NCBI RefSeq assembly: GCF_947488945.1
Contig: NZ_CANLBS010000014.1
Location: 124,001 to 188,000, forward strand
Length of the DNA stretch: 64,000 bases
DNA from: an uncultured Streptomyces sp.
GTDB taxonomy: Bacteria; Actinomycetota; Actinomycetes; Streptomycetales; Streptomycetaceae
Direction of reading: 5' to 3'
Shown: positions 7,539 to 13,894 of the stretch, piece after piece
Layout: each line of letters starts with the position of its first letter
How positions within the stretch are numbered: position 1 is the stretch's first letter
Position numbers and translations under genes: made by a program
Notes under the pieces: generated by a model
Databases searched by the model: none
What the model saw: the letters and a program-made list of their open reading frames with translations, nothing else
Told to the model about the DNA's origin: nothing

Positions 7539-8684
7539 TCAGGTGCCGCCCGGCCACTCGGAAAGGCGCAGCCGGCTCTCGAACCGGTGCGGGACACCGG
7601 TGACCGGATCGGTGAACTCCAGCACCCGCGCCAGCAGTTGCAGCGGCCGCGTCCAGTCCTCGGCCGCATCCTGCGGCCGTATGACCGGGTACAGCGGGTC
7701 GTGCAGCAGGGGCAGCCCCAGCGCGTTCATGTGGACCCGCAGCTGGTGGGTGCGCCCGGTGGCGGGCAGCAACCGGTAGCGGCCCCGCCCGGCCCGGTGG
7801 TCCAGCAGCTCGATCCGGCTCTCGCTGTTCGGCTCGCCCGCCTCCTCGCGCGCCGCGAGCACCCCGCGCTCCTTCACGATCCGGCTGCGCACCGTACGGG
7901 GGAAACCCAGCGCCGGATCGTGGGCGGCGACCGCCTCGTACTCCTTGCGCACCGCCCGGTCCCGGAACAGCGTCTGGTACGCCCCCCGGTCCTCGGGCCG
8001 GACCACGAACAGCACCAGGCCCGCCGTCAGCCGGTCCAGGCGGTGCGCGGGCTGGAGCGCCGGAATCCCCAGCTCCCGGCGGAGCCGCGCCACCGCGGTC
8101 TCGGTGACGTGGCCGCCGCGCGGAGTGGTGGCCAGGAAGTGCGGCTTGTCCGCGACGATCAACCGCTCGTCCCGGTGCACGATCCCGACCGGGAACGGAA
8201 CCGGCTCCTCCGGGGCGAAGTCGCGGTGGAACCAGAGCGAGAGCCCCGCCGCGTACGGCTCGTCCCCGTCCACCGCCCTGCCGTCCGCCGCCACGAACCG
8301 CCCACCGTCCAGCATCGCGTCCACCTCCGCGACCCCCACCGCGCCCCCGAACCGCTCCCGCAGATGGTCCCGCACGGTCGCCCACGCGCCGCCCGGATCC
8401 TCCGGCAACCGCACCCGGGCCGCGTCCACCCCGTCCCGCTGCGGCAGCGGCCCCGCCCCCACCCGGCCCCGCCCCCTCACCCGAAGGTCCCTGGGCGGTA
8501 CGACGAGCGGTCGGGGATCATCGGCCGGGCCTTCCGTGGTCGCGTTTTCCGGGGTTGTCGTCACCGGCACTGTCACTGTTGCTGTTGCTGTCGTTGGCTC
8601 TGTCGCGGACGCGGCGCCCGGGATGTGCCGGTGCCGGCGGCCGCCGGGCTCCGTCACGCGGGGCGCAGTGAGATGATCCCTCAT
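7539..8684 (-). CDS. RluA-family RNA pseudouridine synthase
   Basis: About 381 residues if started at the ATG encoding MRDHLTAPR; the frame is open further upstream and the true start could also lie about 40 residues downstream, because the first part is low-complexity. The catalytic motif PAHRLDRLTAGLVLF carries the RLD aspartate, preceded by IVADKPHFLATTP and followed by the LLPATGRTHQLRVHM and LHDPLYP signatures of RluA/RsuA enzymes. An N-terminal region resembling an S4-like or RluA accessory segment is present. The RNA target (rRNA or tRNA uridine) cannot be assigned. Confidence 0.85.
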   Translation of the reverse strand: MRDHLTAPRVTEPGGRRHRHIPGAASATEPTTATATVTVPVTTTPENATTEGPADDPRPLVVPPRDLRVRGRGRVGAGPLPQRDGVDAARVRLPEDPGGAWATVRDHLRERFGGAVGVAEVDAMLDGGRFVAADGRAVDGDEPYAAGLSLWFHRDFAPEEPVPFPVGIVHRDERLIVADKPHFLATTPRGGHVTETAVARLRRELGIPALQPAHRLDRLTAGLVLFVVRPEDRGAYQTLFRDRAVRKEYEAVAAHDPALGFPRTVRSRIVKERGVLAAREEAGEPNSESRIELLDHRAGRGRYRLLPATGRTHQLRVHMNALGLPLLHDPLYPVIRPQDAAEDWTRPLQLLARVLEFTDPVTGVPHRFESRLRLSEWPGGT

Positions 8685-8786
8685 ACGGCCGGTGTGCTCG
8701 CGACCACCGGCGACGCCCACGACGGCCCGGCACCACCCGACGGGGCCGTGCCGAGCCGGGCGCCGTCGCCCGGTGCGCGGGAGCGT

Positions 8787-8808
8787 GGAGGTCCTGCCTT
8801 CGACCTCC
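8787..8808 (+). other. Small hairpin in the leader of the DUF6243 gene
   Basis: GGAGGTC (8787-8793) pairs with GACCTCC (8802-8808), 64 bases before the DUF6243 start codon. It could be a leader structure; nothing shows that it is functional. Confidence 0.25.
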
Positions 8809-8872
8809 TTCGCCGCCGCCGGCCCCCGCCGACGCATCCGCAGACCGCCGCACCTCACCACCTGGAGAACCC

Positions 8873-9088
8873 GTGACCGTCAGCAAGAACATCAACAACC
8901 CCGTGGGCATGGGCGGCGGCCAGCGCAAGCGGCTGTCCCGCGCGGAGCGCCAGAACAACGGGCCGCACCGCAACCTGGACCGCCGGGGCGCGGCCGACCA
9001 GAAGGCCGAACTGGTCCGCAAGATGCGCGAGAAGACCGGCACGGCCGAGAGCGACGGACAGGCGGACGACGGCACCCCGACGAGCTGA
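8873..9088 (+). CDS. DUF6243 family small basic protein
   Basis: A 71-residue Lys/Arg-rich protein with the conserved opening NINNPVGMGGGQRKRLSR, then a highly charged helical part (AERQNNGP..QKAELVRKMREK) and a polar tail. It matches what I know as the DUF6243 family of Streptomyces small proteins of unknown function. There is no signal peptide or membrane segment. It stands alone, with a leader hairpin and a long downstream hairpin. The basic character fits nucleic acid or ribosome contact, but that is speculation. Confidence 0.75.
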   Translation: MTVSKNINNPVGMGGGQRKRLSRAERQNNGPHRNLDRRGAADQKAELVRKMREKTGTAESDGQADDGTPTS

Positions 9089-9105
9089 CCCGCCTGCCGC
9101 CGCCC

Positions 9106-9157
9106 GGAAGCGGGGCCCCGACCGCGTCCTCGACGACCCGGTCCGGGCCCCGTTTCC
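9106..9157 (+). terminator. Hairpin terminator after the DUF6243 gene
   Basis: An 18-bp stem (9106-9123 with 9140-9157, two imperfect pairs) and a 16-base loop begin 18 bases after the stop codon. Confidence 0.6.
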
Positions 9158-9510
9158 GTACCGGCGGGAGCGGGGATCCGGCGCCGCCCGCACAGGACGG
9201 CGCGCGGGCGGTGACCCGGTCGCTCAGCCGGTTCGCGCGGCACCGGATCGCGCGGCACCCGGACACGGACGTGACGTTCGGGGCGGAATGCCTCGGCTCC
9301 ACGTGCGGGGCGAAGCCCTCGACGGACGGTGCGGCAGTCGACGTGGAGTGCATGAGCCACGCGGGGCGCGGCAACCACCGTGGCTTCCGCCGCGTCTGCA
9401 CCTGGTTCGCGGCGGTCGCACACGGGCCTCGCGGTCGGCGGCGGGCCGGGCAGGGCCCGGGGTGGCCCCCATGCGTTCGGCCGGCGGCCGTGCCACGGCC
9501 CGGAAAACAG
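9158..9510. other. Non-coding stretch, no feature recognised
   Basis: About 350 bases between the DUF6243 terminator and the tRNA-Leu terminator. Short open frames exist on both strands but none has a credible start site or a recognisable protein. I see no repeats, tRNA or attachment site. The region next to a tRNA gene is a common integration site, but no integrase or duplicated tRNA end is present. Confidence 0.5.
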
Positions 9511-9533
9511 AAAAACCCCACGTGAAGTGGGGT
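9511..9533 (-). terminator. Rho-independent terminator of tRNA-Leu
   Basis: Read on the minus strand, ACCCCAC (from 9533) pairs with GTGGGGT around the loop TTCAC, then runs into TTTTT (9515-9511). It begins seven bases after the encoded CCA end of the tRNA. A canonical stem plus T-run is rather uncommon in this genome. Confidence 0.85.
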
Positions 9534-9539
9534 CTCTGC

Positions 9540-9627
9540 TGGTGTCCGAGGGGGGACTTGAACCCCCACGCCCGATAAAGGGCACTAGCACCTCAAGCTA
9601 GCGCGTCTGCCATTCCGCCACCCGGAC
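9540..9627 (-). tRNA. tRNA-Leu, anticodon GAG
   Basis: An 88-nt class II tRNA on the minus strand. The acceptor stem GTCCGGG pairs with CTCGGAC, the D region is GGCGGAATGGCAGACGC, and the anticodon stem-loop is CTAGC-TTGAGGT-GCTAG, giving anticodon GAG (decodes CTC/CTT). The long variable arm TGCCCTTTATCGGGCG identifies Leu. The T arm is GGGGG-TTCAAGT-CCCCC. Discriminator A and the CCA end are encoded. Confidence 0.97.
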
Positions 9628-9810
9628 AAGGTGTCTGTCTCGCGGGCCCGTGCCCGTTCCGACGTGGAAAACAATAGCAAACATCCGGGGGTGCTCGATC
9701 ACGCCCCCGACGTGTGAACGGTGCGTGACGGGGGGTGGGCGGCCTTGGGTGTGCGGCGGGACCGCGCGAGGATGAGGGGGAGCAGCACAGTGACAGTGAA
9801 AGGAAGCAGC

Positions 9811-11145
9811 GTGAGCGATACCAGCACGGCACGGACCGGTTCGGGCCGGAACGCCGAGAGCGAGGTCGTCGACCTCTGTCGTGACCTGATCCGGATCGAC
9901 ACCAGCAACTACGGGGACCACTCGGGCCCCGGAGAGCGGCTCGCCGCCGAGTACGTCGCGGAGAAGCTCGCCGAGGTCGGCCTGGAGCCGAAGATCTTCG
10001 AGTCCCACAAGGGACGCGCCTCCACGGTGGCGCGGATCGAGGGCGAGGACCCCTCCCGGCCCGCGCTGCTCATCCACGGCCACACCGACGTCGTGCCCGC
10101 CAACGCGGCGGACTGGACCCACGACCCCTTCTCCGGTGAGATCGCGGACGGCTGCGTCTGGGGCCGGGGCGCGGTCGACATGAAGGACATGGACGCGATG
10201 ACGCTCGCGGTGGTCCGCGAGCGCATGCGGACCGGCCGCAAGCCCCCGCGCGACATCGTGCTCGCGTTCGTGGCCGACGAGGAGGCGGGCGGCACCTATG
10301 GCGCCCGTTACCTGGTCGACCACCACCCCGAGCTGTTCGAAGGCGTCACCGAGGCGATCAGCGAGGTCGGCGGCTTCTCCTTCACCGTCAACGAGAAGCT
10401 CCGGCTCTACCTCGTGGAAACGGCCCAGAAGGGCATGCACTGGATGAAGCTGACCGTGGACGGCACCGCCGGACACGGGTCGATGATCCACAAGGACAAC
10501 GCGATCACCGAGTTGTCCGAGGCGGTCGGGCGGCTGGGCCGGCACAAGTTCCCGGTCCGGGTCACCAAGACCCTGCGCCACTTCCTGGACGAGCTGTCCG
10601 ACGCCCTCGGCACCGAGCTCGACCCCGAGAACATGGACGAGACGCTGGCCAAGCTGGGCGGCATCTCCAAGCTCATCGGCGCCTCCCTGCAGAACACCGC
10701 CAACCCCACCCAGCTCGGCGCCGGCTACAAGGTCAACGTCATCCCCGGCCAGGCCACCGCCCACGTGGACGGCCGCTACCTGCCGGGCTACGAGGAGGAG
10801 TTCCTGGCGGACCTGGACCGCATCCTCGGCCCGAACGTGAAGCGGGAGGACGTGCACGCCGACAAGGCGCTGGAGACCACCTTCGACGGCGCGCTCGTGG
10901 ACGCGATGCAGAAGGCGCTGGTGGCCGAGGACCCGATCGCCCGCGCCGTGCCGTACATGCTGTCGGCCGGAACCGACGCGAAGTCCTTCGACGACCTCGG
11001 GATCCGCGGCTTCGGCTTCGCGCCGCTGAAGCTGCCGCCGGAACTCGACTTCGCCGGGATGTTCCACGGCGTGGACGAGCGGGTCCCGGTGGACGGACTG
11101 CAGTTCGGCGTCCGGGTGCTGGACCGGTTCATCGATCACAGCTGA
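9811..11145 (+). CDS. M20/M25/M40-family metallopeptidase
   Basis: About 444 residues from the GTG at 9811 (site AAGGAAG upstream); a GTG at 9790 with a GAGGGGGA site is an almost equal alternative. M20 zinc motifs are intact: LLIHGHTDVVPA, GRGAVDMKDMDAM, VADEEAGGTYGARYLV, the dimerisation-domain histidine GTAGHGSM, and a C-terminal GMFHGVDERVPVDG. The family cleaves dipeptides or N-acyl amino acids (DapE/ArgE/dipeptidase relatives). The substrate is not evident. It is a cytoplasmic protein with no operon partner. Confidence 0.9.
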   Translation: MSDTSTARTGSGRNAESEVVDLCRDLIRIDTSNYGDHSGPGERLAAEYVAEKLAEVGLEPKIFESHKGRASTVARIEGEDPSRPALLIHGHTDVVPANAADWTHDPFSGEIADGCVWGRGAVDMKDMDAMTLAVVRERMRTGRKPPRDIVLAFVADEEAGGTYGARYLVDHHPELFEGVTEAISEVGGFSFTVNEKLRLYLVETAQKGMHWMKLTVDGTAGHGSMIHKDNAITELSEAVGRLGRHKFPVRVTKTLRHFLDELSDALGTELDPENMDETLAKLGGISKLIGASLQNTANPTQLGAGYKVNVIPGQATAHVDGRYLPGYEEEFLADLDRILGPNVKREDVHADKALETTFDGALVDAMQKALVAEDPIARAVPYMLSAGTDAKSFDDLGIRGFGFAPLKLPPELDFAGMFHGVDERVPVDGLQFGVRVLDRFIDHS

Positions 11146-11450
11146 TGTGTTGACGGTGGGATTTTCGTTCCGGCCGGCCCTCGTCGGCGCGCTCCGGGAG
11201 AATCCCTCTGCCGCCGGGATTGCCCCGGAGAGGCGGCCGGCGCCGTGCCCGCGGCCCGGCCGGTGCCGTCTCCCCGCGGCCGACCGCGGCACGTGCCTGG
11301 CACACGAAAATATGGGCCGATATTCGCCCGCCCGTACGACTCTCACCGGAAAGAGTGAAAGGGGGCGGGTGCTCGTAGCCCCCCTCGCGCCTCCTCGTTA
11401 CAAGGGGTGCGGTCCGCGGCTGGGACCGCACTTTCCAACTAGGAGGAAAC
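11146..11450 (+). promoter_or_regulatory. Upstream region of the chaplin genes
   Basis: This 305-base gap has no gene. It contains an AT-richer dyad AATAT-GGGCCG-ATATT at 11309-11324, a second small dyad around ACTCTCACC..AAAGAGT near 11339-11357, and an excellent ribosome site AGGAGGAAAC just before the chpH start. Chaplin promoters in S. coelicolor depend on the developmental sigma factor BldN. I did not find a convincing match by eye and do not assign one. Confidence 0.45.
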
Positions 11451-11684
11451 ATGATCAAGAAGGTCGTCGCTGCTGCGGCTGCTACCGGTGGTCTCGTTCT
11501 CGCGGGTGCCGGCATGGCCGTCGCCGACTCGGGTGCGCAGGGTGCCGCCATCGGCAGCCCCGGTGTCATCTCGGGCAACGTCATCCAGGTCCCGGTCCAC
11601 GTCCCGGTGAACGTGTGCGGTAACACGATCTCCGTGATCGGCCTGCTGAACCCCGCCTTCGGCAACGTCTGCGTCAACGACTGA
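11451..11684 (+). CDS. chpH: Short chaplin, ChpH-like
   Basis: A 77-residue secreted protein. A signal peptide (MIKKVVAAAAATGGLVLAG, cleavage near AVA-DSG) is followed by one hydrophobic chaplin domain of about 50 residues: SPGVISGNVIQVPVHVPVN, then two cysteines in VCGNTISVIGLLNPAFGNVC. Chaplins self-assemble into amyloid-like rodlets on aerial hyphae and spores, lowering surface tension. The two-cysteine domain separates it from ChpE, and the sequence is very close to what I recall for ChpH. The next gene is a long chaplin, as with chpH-chpC in S. coelicolor. Confidence 0.95.
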   Translation: MIKKVVAAAAATGGLVLAGAGMAVADSGAQGAAIGSPGVISGNVIQVPVHVPVNVCGNTISVIGLLNPAFGNVCVND

Positions 11685-11717
11685 CGTGTGGGTCAACCCG
11701 TAAGGGTTTGAGCCGGC

Positions 11718-11747
11718 GGCCCCGGAGTGCGCCACGCGCTCCGGGGC
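11718..11747 (+). terminator. Hairpin terminator after chpH
   Basis: A GC-rich hairpin (11718-11731 with 11734-11747, one mismatch near the loop), 34 bases after the chpH stop and 70 before the long chaplin gene. It would give the short chaplin its own transcript. Confidence 0.65.
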
Positions 11748-11817
11748 CGTTCGGCATTCGGCCCTCGCACGGTCGTGTCCGGGGGTTTTTCGGAAGGCAG
11801 AAGGCAGGAAACAACCT

Positions 11818-12597
11818 ATGCGACAGGTCACTCGTAAGGGCCTGATCACCATGGCGGCCGCGGGCGGAGTGCTCGCGCTCGGAGGCGGCTACGCGCACGC
11901 CGACTCGGGGGCGGCGAGCTCCGCGACGAATTCCCCGGGGGTGCTGTCAGGGAATTCGGTCCAGATCCCGGTCGAGATTCCGGTGAACGTCTGCGGGAAT
12001 TCCGTGGACGTCGTCGGACTGCTCAACCCGTCCTTCGGCAACGACTGCGAGAACGGCACGCAGGAAGCCGCCGCGCCGGACACCGGCTACGACCACGCGT
12101 CGTCCGGTACCTCCCGGCCTGGACGCGGCTCCACGGCGGGCGACACCACGGCCCGGCACGACGGGGAGGGCACCGGCCGCCACCGCGGCGGCGCGGGCGG
12201 CGCCACGGCGGAGTCGGTCACCGCGGGCTCGCCGGGCATCCTGTCCGGCAACAGCGTGCAGGCGCCGATCAGCGTCCCGGTCAACGTGTGCGGCAACTCC
12301 GTGGACGTCATCGGTCTGCTGAACCCGACCTTCGGCAACGAATGCGCCAACGACGTGGAGGTGACTCCGCCGACCGAGGTGCCGGAGAAGCCGCCGGTCA
12401 CGCCGGAGGAGCCGCCGGTTCTTCCGCCGGCGAACGAGCCGACCGAGCCGAACGCCCCCGAGCCGCACGAGGCGCCGGGTGAGCAGCTCGCGCAGACCGG
12501 AGCGGGCGGGCTCGACCTGCTGATCCCGGCCGGTGCGGGGCTGATGCTCGCCGGTGCGGGGACCGTGCTCTACCGGCGCTCGCGCAGCGCCGCCTGA
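11818..12597 (+). CDS. chpC: Long chaplin with two chaplin domains and sortase signal
   Basis: A 259-residue surface protein: a signal peptide ending near AHA-DSG, chaplin domain 1 (about 35-80, ending LLNPSFGNDC), a Gly/Arg/Thr-rich linker, chaplin domain 2 (about 136-178, ending LLNPTFGNEC), then a Pro/Glu-rich wall-spanning stretch. The C-terminal signal is LAQTG, a hydrophobic helix and an RRSRSAA tail. LAxTG is the Streptomyces class E sortase signal, so the protein is probably anchored to peptidoglycan and nucleates short chaplins. Three long chaplins (ChpA-C) exist in S. coelicolor; calling this one chpC rests on its neighbour chpH. Confidence 0.92.
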   Translation: MRQVTRKGLITMAAAGGVLALGGGYAHADSGAASSATNSPGVLSGNSVQIPVEIPVNVCGNSVDVVGLLNPSFGNDCENGTQEAAAPDTGYDHASSGTSRPGRGSTAGDTTARHDGEGTGRHRGGAGGATAESVTAGSPGILSGNSVQAPISVPVNVCGNSVDVIGLLNPTFGNECANDVEVTPPTEVPEKPPVTPEEPPVLPPANEPTEPNAPEPHEAPGEQLAQTGAGGLDLLIPAGAGLMLAGAGTVLYRRSRSAA

Positions 12598-12666
12598 GGG
12601 TCCTGCGTCCGCGCAGGCACGCATGACGGTCCGGTGCCGTGGGCGCCGGACCGGTGGGGAAGACCG

Positions 12667-12694
12667 AGCGGGTCCCGTCGTGACGGGGCCCGCT
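12667..12694. terminator. Bidirectional hairpin between chpC and the DUF5703 gene
   Basis: A 13-bp stem (12667-12679 with 12682-12694, one G-T pair) and a minimal loop, placed between convergent genes. Confidence 0.65.
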
Positions 12695-12757
12695 TCTCCG
12701 CGTCCGTCGGGGCGGAACGGTGGCCGGGTCGCGGCCCGGCCACCGCTCTCTACCCGG

Positions 12758-12946
12758 TCACCAGGTGGCCCGGAGCTGGCGGATGATCCGCCGCCTCAGC
12801 CGCACCCGGCGACTGCCGTCGCGGCGCAGCGTCAGGCGGTCCAGCTCCCAGTGCCCGTACTCGGCGTGGTCGGTCAGCAGTCGGGCCGCATCCTTGCGGG
12901 ACACCCCGCGCGGCACGTACACGTCGACAAATTCGTATTCCGGCAT
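12758..12946 (-). CDS. DUF5703 family small protein
   Basis: A 62-residue protein (MPEYEFVDVYVPRGVSRKDA..) with a beta-strand opening followed by a helix, EYGHWELDRLTLRRDG, and a very basic end (RRVRLRRRIIRQLRATW). It matches the actinobacterial DUF5703 family of unknown function. There is no signal peptide. It starts 48 bases from the divergent acidic-protein gene. Confidence 0.75.
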   Translation of the reverse strand: MPEYEFVDVYVPRGVSRKDAARLLTDHAEYGHWELDRLTLRRDGSRRVRLRRRIIRQLRATW

Positions 12947-12993
12947 CGAATCTATTGTGCGGGCACAGGCCCGGTACGGATAGCGTCTGCTTC

Positions 12994-13659
12994 ATGTCTG
13001 ATGCTGCGCAGCCCACCGCTGCCGAGGTACGTGCCGCCGCCGAAGCGGTGAAGGCCGCGCTCGACCGTCACCTCGACGCGGTCGAACGCCGTAGCGGGGA
13101 CGAGGATCCCGCTGTCTACGAGGCGTTCAACGCCCTGGCCGCCGCCGCCGAGGTCTACGACGAACTTCTCTACGAACGCCATGACGAGGTCACCCCCTTC
13201 GAGATCCCGGCGGCGGACGATTCCATGCCGCCGTACGCCGGCCCGACGGAACCCCACGCGCTCAGCGTGCTGATCCGGCGGGACTACGCGGTCGCGGAGC
13301 CGCCGCGACTGTTCGCGCAGGCCCAGCGCATCGTGGACGGCGACCCCGGCGAACACGACGAGGGGGCCGCCGCCGAGGTCGCCGGCAGCGTCCACGCCGC
13401 CCTGGGCGTGCTGTTCGGGGAGTACGAGCCGGACGAGATCGCCTCCCGGCACGAGGAGTTCGGGCTGGAGGAAGGCGACTCCACGCTCTGGGTGTCGGCG
13501 GCCGAGGAACTGCCCGAACCGGGGGAGTGGCTGGCCGCGCCCTTCGACGACGCCGATCCCGAACTGGTGGTGTGCCGGTTCGACGTCAGCGCGGTCTTCG
13601 ACGAGGACGAGGACGACGCGGAGGAGGACCACGACGTTCTCCCGGCGGGCGGCATCTGA
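12994..13659 (+). CDS. Conserved acidic protein of unknown function
   Basis: About 221 residues from the ATG at 12994 (MSDAAQPTAAEV). The N-terminal half is helical (RAAAEAVKAALDRHLDAVERR, EAFNALAAAAEVYDELLYER). The middle looks globular (HALSVLIRRDYAV and ALGVLFGEYEPDEIASRHEEFGL). The C-terminus is extremely acidic (DEDEDDAEEDHD). I recognise no catalytic motif. It is commonly annotated as hypothetical in Streptomyces. The gene is divergent from the DUF5703 gene and convergent with the RecD2-like gene. Confidence 0.75.
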   Translation: MSDAAQPTAAEVRAAAEAVKAALDRHLDAVERRSGDEDPAVYEAFNALAAAAEVYDELLYERHDEVTPFEIPAADDSMPPYAGPTEPHALSVLIRRDYAVAEPPRLFAQAQRIVDGDPGEHDEGAAAEVAGSVHAALGVLFGEYEPDEIASRHEEFGLEEGDSTLWVSAAEELPEPGEWLAAPFDDADPELVVCRFDVSAVFDEDEDDAEEDHDVLPAGGI

Positions 13660-13734
13660 CCGGCCGGGCCGCGTCCGGCAGGCAGGGCGGGGCGGCCCGC
13701 CGGGGTACCGAGCAGGGCCCCGCAGGGCGGCCCG

Positions 13735-13783
13735 CCGGGGCACGAACGGGCTCAGCGAGGTGGCCCAGCGGGGCACGAACGGG
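13735..13783. repeat. Short direct repeat in intergenic DNA
   Basis: A CGGGGCACGAACGGG copy near 13736-13750 recurs near 13769-13783 in the non-coding stretch after the acidic-protein gene, amid related CCGCCGGGGTAC-type fragments. This is simple GC-rich slippage DNA. Confidence 0.5.
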
Positions 13784-13812
13784 CCCCGCACGACGGCCGC
13801 CGGGGTACGGAA

Positions 13813-13850
13813 AGGGGCGGGGTCCGGCATGCGTGCCGGACCCCGCCCCT
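13813..13850. terminator. Strong bidirectional hairpin
   Basis: A perfect 17-bp stem (AGGGGCGGGGTCCGGCA, 13813-13829, with 13834-13850) and a four-base loop between convergent genes. Confidence 0.8.
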
Positions 13851-13894
13851 CGTCGTTGCGGGTCCGGGGGCCCTGCGGCACCCGGACACCGGTC

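Noticed and set aside
9158..9510. Integration site scar beside tRNA-Leu
   Set aside because: No integrase, no repeat of the tRNA 3' end and no change in composition were found.
12961..12993. Earlier start for the acidic protein at 12955
   Set aside because: The additional residues (MCGHRPGTDSVCF) overlap the promoter region of the divergent DUF5703 gene; the ATG at 12994 begins a normal helical N-terminus.
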